Assembly: GCA_027081115.1 (NCBI GenBank)
Contig: JALWLD010000012.1
Span: 62,001-126,000, forward strand
DNA length: 64,000 bases
Direction of reading: 5' to 3'
Origin: Sulfurovum sp.
GTDB lineage: Bacteria; Campylobacterota; Campylobacteria; Campylobacterales; Sulfurovaceae
A program made the translations under genes and the position numbers. The notes under the pieces are model-generated. The model saw only the letters and a program-made list of their open reading frames with translations. It was not told the origin of the DNA and searched no databases. Positions 8,659 to 18,136 of the stretch are shown one piece after another (positions within the stretch are counted from its first letter, which is position 1; every line of letters starts with the position of its first letter).

Positions 8659-9655
8659 AAATATCAATATACCTTTGCTTGTTATACGATTTGGAAAATA
8701 GTTCTTTTAACTGCTTCGCACTCTTTTTATGCTCTACTCTATCTATATTCATATAATCAGAGAATTTTATATGTTCTAAATCTTTACAAATCAATCCTAT
8801 TTGATTAGTGACTACCTCTTTGTTGGCTGGTAAATCAGAAACAAATACAATACAACCACTTACTATGGCCTCTATAAGACTAAGTGATACAGAATCACTT
8901 TGGGGGATAGAAACATATATTTTTGCACGACAATAATACTGAAAATTTGTCACACTGTCTACAAACCCAATGAATTCTACATATTGCCCTAACTCTAACT
9001 TTTCAACAAGAAGTTTTAATTTTTCCGTATCCTCTCCACTTCCAGCAATTACCAATTTCCAATCATTATTTTTTTGCACAAATTGAGCGAAAGAACGTAT
9101 GATTTTATCAATATTGTACAATGACTTATGTAAACGGTTGGAATAAATAATATTCTCTTTTTCTTCCATACATTCTAAAAATTCAATACCAAAATTAATA
9201 TTTTTGGTTTTGATATTTGGTACAAGTTTTTTTGCTTCTTCAAGTACCACATCACTGTCTGCTACTACAACATCTGCATGCTTCAAATTAAACTTAACCA
9301 TTTGTCTAAGAAAAAAACTTTTTTTAGGATTAATCAATATATCGCTACCCCAAGCATTTAAAACTTTTTTTGCATCATACCCTTTTGTCGCCATAAGTGT
9401 AAAAAATGCATAGGTATTTGCTTGATGTATATGTATATGTGTAGGTTGAAACTGTTGCACTAGTCCCTTTATCTTTACAATTGTGGACAAAGATTTAAAA
9501 CGAAAGTCCAATGCATGCACATTAAAGTCCAATACCTTCTTTTCATATTTTTCATTTGTAATCAGTAAAATTTCATCAAAATAATCTTTAACAAGGTCTA
9601 TAAAATTATAGGTATGAATCGTTTTACTTCCTACAACCAAAAGCTTTTTATGCAT
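8648..9655 (-). CDS. GT4-like glycosyltransferase (GT-B fold)
   Basis: 335 residues. The N-terminal Rossmann half begins KLLVVGSKTIHTYNF and has HIHIHQANTYAF near residue 95 and NAWGSDIL near 122. The C-terminal half contains LVIAGSGED and SDSVSLSLIEAIVSGC, the donor-binding E-x7-E region. The pattern fits polysaccharide glycosyltransferases of family 4. The substrate is unknown. Very AT-rich base composition compared with the housekeeping genes suggests that this middle part of the glycosylation locus is exchanged between strains, an inference from composition only. Confidence 0.86.
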   Translation of the reverse strand: MHKKLLVVGSKTIHTYNFIDLVKDYFDEILLITNEKYEKKVLDFNVHALDFRFKSLSTIVKIKGLVQQFQPTHIHIHQANTYAFFTLMATKGYDAKKVLNAWGSDILINPKKSFFLRQMVKFNLKHADVVVADSDVVLEEAKKLVPNIKTKNINFGIEFLECMEEKENIIYSNRLHKSLYNIDKIIRSFAQFVQKNNDWKLVIAGSGEDTEKLKLLVEKLELGQYVEFIGFVDSVTNFQYYCRAKIYVSIPQSDSVSLSLIEAIVSGCIVFVSDLPANKEVVTNQIGLICKDLEHIKFSDYMNIDRVEHKKSAKQLKELFSKSYNKQRYIDIYEN

Positions 9656-10187
9656 GAGAAATAGCCTTTACCTCTACTGCAGGATTTCCTCCATACAGAT
9701 AACCACTTTTTAGTCTTCCTTTGAGAGTTGAATTCGCGGCAATAACAACATTGTCCTCAATGATTGTATTGGGCAAGATAATACAGTGTGTGCCGATAAA
9801 GACATTATTCCCTATATTCACATCCCCTTTTGTGTAACTATCTTTAAATAAAGTATTTTCATCTCCTGAAATAGCATTTGTACTACAAAATATAGAACAA
9901 AATGGTCCAATAGCGACATTATCTCCTATTGTGAGCTTTTGTTTTTCTATTAAAAAATACCCATACGGAGCAATATGACTACCCTCTCCAATATCAAGAT
10001 AACCCTCTTTTTGTTTATAGATAGTGATATTTTTATAAAGTATACTTTTCTTTCCTATGGATATATTATTTTTTTGTTCAATTTCACATCGGTAGTCTAC
10101 AATAACATCTTCATTGAACTGTAGTGTTCGATAAAACAGTCTTAAATAATAGGTATATATTTTATTCCATATTTTTTTAAATATCAT
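9648..10187 (-). CDS. Hexapeptide-repeat acyltransferase (LbetaH family)
   Basis: 179 residues. Hexapeptide turns are clear: SIGKKSILYKNITI, DIGEGSHIAPYG, TIGDNVAIGPFC, NIGNNVFIGTHCIIL and the C-terminal GYLYGGNPAVEV. It is a trimeric acetyl- or acyl-CoA transferase of the O-antigen modification type. ATG 10187 is chosen because it shares one base with the stop of the flippase gene (TAATG) and has AAAGGGG upstream; a longer form starting at 10220 would overlap the flippase by 34 bases. It may modify a glycan sugar or N-acetylate an amino sugar; sequence does not decide. Confidence 0.85.
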   Translation of the reverse strand: MIFKKIWNKIYTYYLRLFYRTLQFNEDVIVDYRCEIEQKNNISIGKKSILYKNITIYKQKEGYLDIGEGSHIAPYGYFLIEKQKLTIGDNVAIGPFCSIFCSTNAISGDENTLFKDSYTKGDVNIGNNVFIGTHCIILPNTIIEDNVVIAANSTLKGRLKSGYLYGGNPAVEVKAISHA

Positions 10188-11449
10188 TAGGGTGTCCCCT
10201 TTAATTTGTTTAGCATCCATCTAAGATTATAAAGTAATATGCAAGAGGCAAAAAGACTATATAGTGTCAAAGAAAGATATAAACTATTATAATGCATACC
10301 CATGAAAATTGCAACAGAGATAACAAGAGTATACACAAAAGAAACCCATAAAGCTTTTTTTTGCATATTCGTCAAACTAGGGATAAATGCTATCACAGAG
10401 ACGATAACATTTAGAAATAACCAAGGTGATAAAATCTGTGTATACACACCTGCTTCTCTCCACTCTTCCCCAAAAATAAACCCAAAAATATTTGGAGCAA
10501 ATATGACAATAATACTAAACGGAATAATAATCTTTTTCACAAACGATTTTAATAGCCGTACAGTAAAACCATAGGCATCTCCCTTTTCATGATAAAGTTG
10601 TGTTACCTTCTGATTATATACTTTGGCACTTGCACCAGAGAGTATCATCATAGGGGCAAAAACTATTCTCGTACTTAATGCATATAACCCAACCACGTGT
10701 AAACCAAAAAAAGGGGTAAAAAGATACACAGGCAACTGGGCAGAAAAGGTATTTAACATAGCATGTGGTGCTTGGTATTTCGGAAAATCCTTATACTGTT
10801 TTGCCAAGGTAATCATTTTTATTTTACTTATTTTGGAAAGTAACATTTTATTTTTTATGATATTTTTAAGCAGGCGCATATTGGCAAACAAAGAAGAGAT
10901 AATCTGCCCACTGATTAAACCACCCGGACCCGCTTTAAATAGTCCTATCCCTACTTGAAGTACAGCTAAAACAACGGACTTAACAATTGTAGCATTAGCA
11001 ATATCACTATAATGTTTGATTCTGTTATTGTAATAGCTAAGTAGATTAAACAATCCTATAAACAAAAATGCCACAGGAACAAAATAGAGCCAATATCCTA
11101 TAAGGTTATTGTTCACCATATTTACAATATAAGGATGTAATATAACAATGAACAAAAGAAGTAACAAGGATAAAATAAAAAGAATAACCAAACCTAAAGC
11201 AAAAATATTAATGGCATCTTCTTCTTTTCGAGGAAGCATCAGTGCTAACTCATATCGACCACTTGCGACAACAGAAAACACACCTGTTATCGCTAAAAAT
11301 AAAGCGAAAACCCCAAAATCCTCAGGCGTATACAGTCTTGTCAAAATAGGACTAATGGCTATAGGAATCGCTTGTGCTATGGTCGTACCTGTCATCAAAG
11401 TAAGGACATTACGGGAAAACTCTGATTTAGGCTTTATTTTTTTTAACAC
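10187..11449 (-). CDS. wzx: Wzx-type oligosaccharide flippase
   Basis: 420 residues, strongly hydrophobic, with about 12 membrane helices and the MOP/polysaccharide-synthase N-terminal pattern (VLTLMTGTTIAQAIPIAISPIL, shown here only as its key stretch TTIAQAIPIAISPILTRLY). It should flip the undecaprenyl-linked glycan to the periplasm for PglB. Campylobacter jejuni uses the ABC flippase PglK for this step; no ABC transporter is present here, so a Wzx protein seems to take its place. The start is GTG at 11449, directly after the TAG stop of the aminotransferase gene. Confidence 0.9.
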   Translation of the reverse strand: MLKKIKPKSEFSRNVLTLMTGTTIAQAIPIAISPILTRLYTPEDFGVFALFLAITGVFSVVASGRYELALMLPRKEEDAINIFALGLVILFILSLLLLLFIVILHPYIVNMVNNNLIGYWLYFVPVAFLFIGLFNLLSYYNNRIKHYSDIANATIVKSVVLAVLQVGIGLFKAGPGGLISGQIISSLFANMRLLKNIIKNKMLLSKISKIKMITLAKQYKDFPKYQAPHAMLNTFSAQLPVYLFTPFFGLHVVGLYALSTRIVFAPMMILSGASAKVYNQKVTQLYHEKGDAYGFTVRLLKSFVKKIIIPFSIIVIFAPNIFGFIFGEEWREAGVYTQILSPWLFLNVIVSVIAFIPSLTNMQKKALWVSFVYTLVISVAIFMGMHYNSLYLSLTLYSLFASCILLYNLRWMLNKLKGTP

Positions 11450-12541
11450 CTATAACTTCTCACAAATATACGCTATCTCTTCATCATCCAAATAAGGATT
11501 CATCGGTAACGACATGATTTCATTGGAAACCTGTTCAGCTATAGGGAAATCTCCCTTTTTGTATCCTAAATATGCAAAACATTCCTGTAGATGTAGAGGC
11601 ATAGGATAATGTACTGCGGTGGGAATACCATTCTCTTTGAGTTTAGTTTGAACCTCATCACGATTTTTTACACGTACGGAATACTGAGCCCAAGCAGAAG
11701 TAGCTCTTTCATCTACAAATGGCAAAACCAACTCTTCACTCTTAACTCTTAACTCTTCACTATATTTTTTCGCTACTTCCTGACGTAGAGCCAAATCTTT
11801 TGCATAATACTTTAATTTCACATCCACAATGGCACACTGTAGTGTATCCATTCTTCCACCCATCCCAATATATTTATGGTGGTATCGCTTATTCTGTCCA
11901 TGCACTCTAAGCATCTTTATTTTTTCTGCCAATACATCACTATTGGTAAAAACAGCACCCCCATCACCAAAACACCCTAAAGGTTTTGCAGGAAAAAAGC
12001 TTGTAGTGGAAATATCTCCCAAAGCACTATCCGTTTTACCATTATACGTAGCACCAAAAGATTGAGCACCATCTACAATCACTTTTAAATCATACCTGTT
12101 TGCAATATCTTGAATGGGCTTCATATCTGCAGGCTGTCCATAAAGACTCACAGGCATTATTGCTTTTGTTTTCTCGGTGATCTTCTCTTCTATTTTAGTA
12201 GCATCAATCGTATACGTTTTTTCGTCTATATCTACAAAAACAGGTACTGCCCCCAAAAGAGCAATGGTCTCTGCCGTGGCAATGAACGTAAAGGGAGTAG
12301 TAATCACCTCATCACCAGGTTTAATATCGAGGGCCATCATAGCAAGCAATAATGCATCTGTTCCTGAACTACAGCTTATGGCATGTTTTGCACCGGTAAA
12401 TAACGCTAAAGAATCTTCTAATTGTTTGACTTCTTCACCCATGATGTAATTGGATTTATCCAATACTGCGTGGATTGCTTCATCTATCTCTGTTTTATAC
12501 AATTGATACTGCTGTTGAAGGTTTACAAAATCTATCTGCAT
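11450..12541 (-). CDS. wbpE: UDP-3-keto-GlcNAcA aminotransferase, WbpE/WlbC-like (DegT family)
   Basis: 363 residues of the DegT/DnrJ/EryC1 PLP aminotransferase family, opening with [12 protein letters not shown] as in WbpE/WlbC proteins. [12 protein letters not shown] binds PLP and [16 protein letters not shown] carries the Schiff-base Lys near residue 185. With the two enzymes upstream it should build UDP-2,3-diacetamido-2,3-dideoxy-glucuronic acid. Near residue 275 there is a repeated [11 protein letters not shown] stretch, encoded by a short tandem repeat at about 11727-11765 that looks like a microsatellite insertion kept in frame. It overlaps the acetyltransferase gene by 10 bases. Confidence 0.88.
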   Translation of the reverse strand: MQIDFVNLQQQYQLYKTEIDEAIHAVLDKSNYIMGEEVKQLEDSLALFTGAKHAISCSSGTDALLLAMMALDIKPGDEVITTPFTFIATAETIALLGAVPVFVDIDEKTYTIDATKIEEKITEKTKAIMPVSLYGQPADMKPIQDIANRYDLKVIVDGAQSFGATYNGKTDSALGDISTTSFFPAKPLGCFGDGGAVFTNSDVLAEKIKMLRVHGQNKRYHHKYIGMGGRMDTLQCAIVDVKLKYYAKDLALRQEVAKKYSEELRVKSEELVLPFVDERATSAWAQYSVRVKNRDEVQTKLKENGIPTAVHYPMPLHLQECFAYLGYKKGDFPIAEQVSNEIMSLPMNPYLDDEEIAYICEKL

Positions 12542-13104
12542 AAGACAACTTCCAAATCATCATCAACCAATACATACTTTGCAAAGGTATCACTTGCGCT
12601 ATTATCATGAAAAACCAATGTATTTCCAGATATACCAACCCAGCCTATCTGTTTGGCAGGGATACCTACCATCAAAGCATAAGGTTTGACATCTTTATTG
12701 ACAACAGCTCCTGAACCAATAAATGCATATTCGCCTATGGTTACCCCACAAACAATAGTGGCATTGGCTCCTACAGAACAACCCTTTTTGAGTAACGTCT
12801 TTTTAAATTCCTCTTTTCTTCGAATAAATGCCCGAGGATTGACCACATTGGTAAATACCATAGAGGGTCCTAAAAAAACATCATCTTCCACTTCAACACC
12901 TTCATAAATAGAGACATTATTTTGTACCTTTACCCCATTCCCAATATTCACATGGGGACCAACAACACAGTTCTGTCCAAAAGAACACTCTTCTCCTATA
13001 TGGGTATCTGACAAAATATGAGAAAAGTGCCATATTTTTGTATTTTTCCCGATATTTACATCCTGATCTACATAGGCAGATTCATGTACAAAAAAGTCAG
13101 CCAT
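12532..13104 (-). CDS. wbpD: UDP-sugar 3-N-acetyltransferase, WbpD/WlbB-like
   Basis: 190 residues from ATG 13104, which overlaps the stop of the oxidoreductase gene by one base (TGATG); a TTG one codon earlier is the alternative. Hexapeptide repeats run through residues 8-75 ([42 protein letters not shown]) and 105-150. [19 protein letters not shown] is characteristic of the WbpD/WlbB/FdtC acetyltransferases, and [13 protein letters not shown] closes the helix. It acetylates the 3-amino group made by the WbpE-like enzyme. Confidence 0.9.
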   Translation of the reverse strand: MADFFVHESAYVDQDVNIGKNTKIWHFSHILSDTHIGEECSFGQNCVVGPHVNIGNGVKVQNNVSIYEGVEVEDDVFLGPSMVFTNVVNPRAFIRRKEEFKKTLLKKGCSVGANATIVCGVTIGEYAFIGSGAVVNKDVKPYALMVGIPAKQIGWVGISGNTLVFHDNSASDTFAKYVLVDDDLEVVLCR

Positions 13105-14069
13105 CAAGTAAGCACCTTTTTACAGAAAGGATGCCAATTGCCTTTGAGCCCTACTGCATCAAGATTTCGTATGGCAGAGACTATATTGATGGAACCATAG
13201 GCCTCATCCAAGCCAAAACCATTGCCTTTCAGGATCTCCTCATAGGAGCGTGTATGCAGATCTGTAAAGCCGCCGGAAAACTCTATTTCTTCTCCATTCA
13301 CTGTAATGGAACGATATGTTCTTTGTCCTTCATCTTGTATCTCTTTGGGAATATAGTCATAATTCACAGAAAGAAACCAGCGCACATTGGCATGTTTAAG
13401 TTTGAAAGAGCCAGCATTACAATCTACAGTTTTCACATGGACAATATTCTCTTCCACTTCTCCAAAAATCCAGGTCAACATATCATAAAAGTGTACACCG
13501 ATATTTGAAGCAATACCCCCAGATTTCGCCTGATCACCTTTCCAGGAGATAAAGTACCATTTGCCTCTACTTGTCAGATAGGTCAAATCAATATCGTAAA
13601 CTTTATGGGGATCTTTTTTCAGTTCTTTTGCCACTTTTTCTTTTAGTGCGATGATGGAAGGATGCAGCCTAAGCTGCAAAATATTGTACACTTTTTGCCC
13701 TGTCTCCTGTTCAATGATCTTAAGCTGATCAATATTCCAAGGGTTCAGTACCAATGGTTTTTCACAAATGGCATCCGCACCACTCTTCAAAGCAAAGCGG
13801 ATGTGGGAATCATGCAAATAGTTTGGTGAGCAGATAGAAACAAACTCTATCTTCTTACCTGTATCTCTTCGCCATTTATCTACAAACCTATCAAAACGTT
13901 CAAACTCTGTAAAAAAATCTGCCTGAGGGAAATGACTGTCCATAATACCAATACCGTCATAAGGATCAAGTGCTGCAACAAGTTCATTACCTGTCTCTTT
14001 AATAGCACGCATATGTCTTGGTGCGATATAGCCGGCTGCACCAATGAGTGCAAAATTTTTAGACCCCAT
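13104..14069 (-). CDS. wbpB: UDP-GlcNAcA 3-dehydrogenase, WbpB/WlbA-like (Gfo/Idh/MocA)
   Basis: 321 residues. The N-terminal Rossmann domain starts [18 protein letters not shown]-binding; CEKPLVLNP (near residue 98) is the conserved Gfo/Idh/MocA motif with the catalytic Lys, and [15 protein letters not shown] carries the active-site His near 190. WbpB/WlbA oxidises C3 of UDP-GlcNAc-uronic acid to give the ketone used by the aminotransferase. The first enzyme of the route, the 6-dehydrogenase WbpA/WlbA-type, is not in the window. It is the first gene of the operon; GGGAGAG precedes the ATG. Confidence 0.88.
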   Translation of the reverse strand: MGSKNFALIGAAGYIAPRHMRAIKETGNELVAALDPYDGIGIMDSHFPQADFFTEFERFDRFVDKWRRDTGKKIEFVSICSPNYLHDSHIRFALKSGADAICEKPLVLNPWNIDQLKIIEQETGQKVYNILQLRLHPSIIALKEKVAKELKKDPHKVYDIDLTYLTSRGKWYFISWKGDQAKSGGIASNIGVHFYDMLTWIFGEVEENIVHVKTVDCNAGSFKLKHANVRWFLSVNYDYIPKEIQDEGQRTYRSITVNGEEIEFSGGFTDLHTRSYEEILKGNGFGLDEAYGSINIVSAIRNLDAVGLKGNWHPFCKKVLT

Positions 14070-14107
14070 CCAGTATCTCTCCCTCTTAAAATAACAAATA
14101 ATGATTT

Positions 14108-14136
14108 ATTATACCAAAAGTAGATTATGCTTACAA
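14108..14136 (-). promoter_or_regulatory. Sigma-70-type promoter of the glycosylation operon
   Basis: On the minus strand TTGTAA (14136-14131) and TATAAT (14113-14108) are separated by 17 bp, about 40 bp before the first gene of the operon. No other good promoter was noticed between the operon's genes, most of which overlap. Confidence 0.7.
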
Positions 14137-14142
14137 AGAAAC

Positions 14143-15705
14143 TTAGGCTCCGGGGGCTTTCCACATAGATGCTGTCAAGCCTCTGTCTACCAATGTAAGT
14201 TGGTTTTCATACACTGTTTTCCAATTCTCTTTTATCTCTTGGTATACCCTATAGTTTTTCCTGTTTGGACTATATATGTTTTCCCACTCAACCAAAGACT
14301 CTGCAGCATTTTCGAGGCTAGTATAGATACCCACACCCACCCCTGCTGTCATAGCAGCACCCAGAGCAGTAGCTTCTGTTACTTTTGGTACTTTGACAGT
14401 ACACCCTGTCACATCTGCCAATATCTGACACCAGAGTGCCCCTTTGCTGGCACCTCCGGCAAAGACGATCTCATCAAAGCTAAGATTGGTAAAGGCTTTA
14501 ATTTTTTCCAGATTAATCGCTGAAACAATACAGGCATTCTCCTGTAAAGCTCTGAACATAGAAGCTTTATTGCACATTTCAGGGTCTATAGAAAGATTTA
14601 AAAAAGAGGGGGCAGCATGATACCACTTTCCATACTTCATCGAGTCAGAAAAAATAGGAATGATACCATTTGATCCAACCGGTATTTTTGAGGCTCTCTC
14701 TTCCAGTATTTCATAAACATCGATCCCTCTTTTTTCTGCCTCTATCTTTTCCAAATCACAAAAAGCATCTCTAAACCAGCGCATAATAAGCCCTGAGAAA
14801 AAAGTAATGCCTTCAGCCTGAGAGAGTCCGTCAATCACATGAGGGTTGACCCGTACAGACATATTTTCAGGAGGGGTGACACTACTTTTAAGATTGACTA
14901 CCTGTTGCCAAAATGAACCACCAAGTATTGCAACCTGCCCCTCTTTAACCACACCAAGCCCTGCAGAACCAAGCTGTACATCACCACCACCCATAATTAC
15001 CTGCGTAGAGGTTGACAAACCTGTCAACACAGAAGCTTCCTCTGTCACATATCCAATAACCGTTCCAGGTTCCAAGGGTGAAGGGAAGATATTTTCTTTT
15101 AGCCCTATTTTTTTTGCCATAGAAACATCCCAATCTCTCTTTTCCAAAGAGAAGATTCCTGTTGTACCTGCATTACTTGGATCTGTTGCAATAATCCCTG
15201 AGAGTTTGGCCAAGACCCAGTCTCCTATCATAGAGACATGGGCTACTTTTTCATACAATTCAGGTCTATTGTTTTTCAACCATAATATCCTTGGTAACGC
15301 GCCTAAAGCAAATGTTTGCCCTGAAGTTTTATAAAAATCTGCTTCAATCCCTTCATAATTCTCTTTTAAAAAACGTACCTCCGTATCGGCTCTGGCATCT
15401 ACGTTTGCCACACCCCAAAAGGCTTTCTTCTCTTTGTCATAAAGTACAATGCCTTCACGCATACTGGTAGCTGATAAAGCAGCAATGTCCGAACCTTCTA
15501 GCTTTGCACTTTTTAAAGCCTCTCGAATACACCAAACTGTCAAATCCCAGTTTGTATCTGTATCAAAAGTCATAGAGTTAGGGACATCTTCCTCTTCCAA
15601 ATGTACCCACTCTTTTTGTGCGACAGAAAGTTGTTTCCCCTGCGTATCGAAAATAACAGCACGTACAGAGCCTGTACCGGCATCTATTGCCATAAGGTAT
15701 TGCAT
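14143..15705 (-). CDS. lsrK: Autoinducer-2 (DPD) kinase LsrK
   Basis: 520 residues of the FGGY carbohydrate kinase family. The ATP site is AIDAGTGSVRAVIFD (near residues 6-20), and SMREGIVLYD, ANVDARAD, DPSNAGTTG, MGGGDVQLG, MRWFRDAFC, WYHAAPSFLNLSID and the C-terminal SMWKAPG follow the Escherichia coli LsrK sequence closely through its whole length as I recall it. LsrK phosphorylates the signal precursor 4,5-dihydroxy-2,3-pentanedione at C5. I chose ATG 15705 because GAGGAG precedes it and the kinase motif begins at once; the upstream in-frame extension overlaps the aldolase gene. No lsrACDB transporter, lsrR or lsrF lies in the window. A kinase for a related ketose is possible, but LsrK is by far the best match. 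Confidence 0.9.
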   Translation of the reverse strand: MQYLMAIDAGTGSVRAVIFDTQGKQLSVAQKEWVHLEEEDVPNSMTFDTDTNWDLTVWCIREALKSAKLEGSDIAALSATSMREGIVLYDKEKKAFWGVANVDARADTEVRFLKENYEGIEADFYKTSGQTFALGALPRILWLKNNRPELYEKVAHVSMIGDWVLAKLSGIIATDPSNAGTTGIFSLEKRDWDVSMAKKIGLKENIFPSPLEPGTVIGYVTEEASVLTGLSTSTQVIMGGGDVQLGSAGLGVVKEGQVAILGGSFWQQVVNLKSSVTPPENMSVRVNPHVIDGLSQAEGITFFSGLIMRWFRDAFCDLEKIEAEKRGIDVYEILEERASKIPVGSNGIIPIFSDSMKYGKWYHAAPSFLNLSIDPEMCNKASMFRALQENACIVSAINLEKIKAFTNLSFDEIVFAGGASKGALWCQILADVTGCTVKVPKVTEATALGAAMTAGVGVGIYTSLENAAESLVEWENIYSPNRKNYRVYQEIKENWKTVYENQLTLVDRGLTASMWKAPGA

Positions 15706-15736
15706 TTTTTCTCCTCTTCTTCTCAATGAGAAGGAG

Positions 15737-16888
15737 TTATTTCTTGAGCTTTGCTTGTTCCAATTCCCAATACTCCATATCAAAACTGTCTGGAATGGAA
15801 ATACTCCGATACCCACCAATCTTATCGGCACGTAACACTGCCATCATGGTATGTTCAACCACATCATTGATCACATCAGCCTCTTTTTGTGTCCTGCCAA
15901 ATGTAACCACACCAAACTCTTTGATTACAGCATATTTCGGTTTAGGATCCAACATAGTTTCATTGGTCTTATAGGCATTAAAATACGCCTCATAATCGAC
16001 AATATAATGTTTAAGCGCGTCTTCTATGTCATTGTCTTCCAGAACCAAAGGTACACGCTTTGTACGGATAATATGTTCTGGAGTCAGTACACCTCGGGTT
16101 ACTTTTGCTCTCAGGTTTTCCTGAGAAGCATAGTATAGTGCCAAAGGGGTTTGGTTGATATGCATGAATTTATCAATATCCAAAGCATCAATATCTAAAG
16201 ATTTTGCCTCTATTGCACCCCATTCTACACGGGCATGCTCTTCTAAAAAAGCTTCTGCCCTAGAGACAGCCTCTATCATCTTGTCATATGATTTTTTTGC
16301 ATCGTTATCAAAAGTAAAAATACCATGATTATGCAGGATAATCCCTTCACAGGCATTCCAATCAAAATTATTTTCTGTCATCTCATAAATTTTCTGTGCC
16401 AAAATAAATCCTGGCATGACATAGGGAACAATCAAAAAGTTAGGAAACAGTTCATCTATCAACTTCTTCCCATTTTTAGAATTGGAGATGGTAACCACTG
16501 CATCGGCATGGGTATGATCTACCACTTTAAAAGGAATGAGCGCATGCAGTATGGCTTCCACAGAAGGGTTTGGAGCAGTTTTGTCTATCATCGCTGCCTT
16601 TTGACCAGAAACCATCTCTGTGTCTGTAAGATTTTTCATTTTTGCCATCTCCAAAAGTGTTGCCATCTTTACAGGAGCGAAACCTTCTGCCTTAATAGAA
16701 ACCAAATCCCAACCTGAGCCTTTAACATAGAGAATCTCTTCTGCATCTACTATGCTTTTGACTGAAGTATTTCCCCCACCGTGCAGTACCAATTCATCAC
16801 TTTGACCTAAAAGGTTAGAAGTATATACTCTGAGATCAAGATCGTTTTGATACTTTTGTGCCTCTTTATCATCCCATAAATTCTTCAA
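15737..16888 (-). CDS. Class II aldolase (RhaD-type aldolase domain, no dehydrogenase domain)
   Basis: 383 residues. The opening (LWDDKEAQKY, DLDLRVYTSNLLG, LVLHGGGNTSVK) is that of the aldolase half of bifunctional rhamnulose-1-phosphate aldolase/alcohol dehydrogenases, but the short-chain dehydrogenase half is missing. Metal-binding His residues are visible in DHTHADAV (near 125) and ILHNHGIF (near 185). Such enzymes split ketose phosphates to dihydroxyacetone phosphate and an aldehyde. Lying between the LsrG-like gene (3-base gap) and lsrK (31-base gap), it may cleave a phosphorylated DPD derivative in place of LsrF; that is inference. The start is TTG at 16888 after AGGG. Confidence 0.85.
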   Translation of the reverse strand: MKNLWDDKEAQKYQNDLDLRVYTSNLLGQSDELVLHGGGNTSVKSIVDAEEILYVKGSGWDLVSIKAEGFAPVKMATLLEMAKMKNLTDTEMVSGQKAAMIDKTAPNPSVEAILHALIPFKVVDHTHADAVVTISNSKNGKKLIDELFPNFLIVPYVMPGFILAQKIYEMTENNFDWNACEGIILHNHGIFTFDNDAKKSYDKMIEAVSRAEAFLEEHARVEWGAIEAKSLDIDALDIDKFMHINQTPLALYYASQENLRAKVTRGVLTPEHIIRTKRVPLVLEDNDIEDALKHYIVDYEAYFNAYKTNETMLDPKPKYAVIKEFGVVTFGRTQKEADVINDVVEHTMMAVLRADKIGGYRSISIPDSFDMEYWELEQAKLKK

Positions 16889-16891
16889 GAT

Positions 16892-17179
16892 CTACCCTAA
16901 CACTTCTAGGTCATCAGAATATTTATGTTCACAATAAGGTTCATACGACGATTTATACACGGCATAGTGTGCAGAGGCCTTATGCCCATCTAAGGCTGCT
17001 TCATTTTCCCAGCTCTCATAAGCCATAAATTTTCTTGGATTATTTTTATATTGAAAGATCTCATAAAAGATCACACCTTTTTCTGCTTTACTTGGCACAA
17101 CCATTGCAGAAAGGAGCGCTTTCATCTTCTCTTCGCATCCCTCTTTTGCTATAAATGTTACACGTTTAGTAATTGTCAT
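16892..17179 (-). CDS. LsrG-like antibiotic-biosynthesis-monooxygenase-fold protein
   Basis: 95 residues of the ABM (dimeric alpha-beta barrel) family: TKRVTFIAKEG at the N-terminus, EKGVIFYEIFQ and the helix YESWENEAALDGHKAS followed by HYAVYK. LsrG isomerises phospho-DPD to 3-hydroxy-2,4-pentanedione 5-phosphate; YgiN and general quinol monooxygenases share the fold, so LsrG activity is suggested by the neighbouring lsrK rather than by catalytic residues. ATG 17179 has GGAG eight bases upstream and is the first gene of the three-gene unit. Confidence 0.75.
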   Translation of the reverse strand: MTITKRVTFIAKEGCEEKMKALLSAMVVPSKAEKGVIFYEIFQYKNNPRKFMAYESWENEAALDGHKASAHYAVYKSSYEPYCEHKYSDDLEVLG

Positions 17180-17209
17180 ATTGTCTCCATTGTATATTTT
17201 ATTGGAATA

Positions 17210-17235
17210 ATTATACTTATCTTTTGCTTTGTCAA
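17210..17235 (-). promoter_or_regulatory. Possible promoter of the lsrG-like/aldolase/lsrK unit
   Basis: On the minus strand TTGACA (17235-17230) and TATAAT (17215-17210) lie upstream of ATG 17179. The spacer is only 14 bp, short for sigma-70, so the -35 assignment is uncertain although the -10 is good. Confidence 0.45.
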
Positions 17236-17309
17236 TCGGCATAATACGATTTTTACACCTTTAATGATATAATTGACACCTATACTATAAAAGACTGGAA
17301 GATATTTGA

Positions 17310-18128
17310 ATGCATAAATTGATTTTACTAGGGTGTGTAGTGCTCTTTTCACTTACACAGGCAAAAATGGTTGACGGGATAGCAATGATCGTTAATGGAG
17401 AGGCGGTCACTACTTCCGAAATACGTGCTGTACAACAGCAGTTGGGTGTCAGTAAAAAACAGGCAGTAGATATGCTTGTTCAAGATAGACTGCAAAAGTC
17501 TGCTATGCGCAAAATCAAGATTCCAGAAACAGATATTGATAATAAAATTGCACAAATTGCAGCACAAAACAATTTAACTATTCCTAAAATGCAAAAGCTT
17601 CTCAAAGCACAAGGAACCTCTTGGCGTAAATACAGAAAGTCTATTAAAGAGTCGCTCAAAAAACAGAAGTTTTATAGAGAAAAAGTCTCAGCAACACTTG
17701 CAAAACCTAGTGAAGATGAACTTAAGATTTTTTATGAAAACAATAAAAAAGACTTTATCATTCCTGCAACTATTTCAATGATTGAGTACTCCGCTACTTC
17801 TGAAGATACTTTAAAGAAGTTTCTTACAACAAGAAAAAAAACCAAAGGAATTAAAAGCCACTCAGTTAAAAAGAATACATCAAGTATGAACCCTGCACTT
17901 CTGGGACAACTGCTTCGTACACAAGATGGTTCATTTACCCGCCCATTCAATGCAGGAGACCGGTTTATCTCTTATAAGGTACTCTCCAAAAATGGCAAAA
18001 AAAGTATGTCATTTGAAGAGGCCAAAGGTGCAGTAGCAGGAAAATGGAGACAGCAACAGCAAGGTAAAGCACTCAAAGACTATTTTGAAAAAATGAAAAC
18101 AAATGCAAATATTAGAGTTATCAGGTAA
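17310..18128 (+). CDS. SurA-like periplasmic chaperone/peptidyl-prolyl isomerase
   Basis: 272 residues with a signal peptide (1-18). The SurA N-terminal domain pattern [17 protein letters not shown] is followed by a long helical region (about 40-130) and an isomerase-like C-terminal part with the closing NANIRVI. The size and layout fit the single short SurA-like proteins of Campylobacter (Cj1289 type) that assist outer-membrane protein folding. The parvulin domain is degenerate, so catalytic activity is unsure. The gene diverges from the lsrG-like unit and stands eight bases before dcd. Confidence 0.82.
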   Translation: MHKLILLGCVVLFSLTQAKMVDGIAMIVNGEAVTTSEIRAVQQQLGVSKKQAVDMLVQDRLQKSAMRKIKIPETDIDNKIAQIAAQNNLTIPKMQKLLKAQGTSWRKYRKSIKESLKKQKFYREKVSATLAKPSEDELKIFYENNKKDFIIPATISMIEYSATSEDTLKKFLTTRKKTKGIKSHSVKKNTSSMNPALLGQLLRTQDGSFTRPFNAGDRFISYKVLSKNGKKSMSFEEAKGAVAGKWRQQQQGKALKDYFEKMKTNANIRVIR

Positions 18129-18136
18129 GGAAAAAC

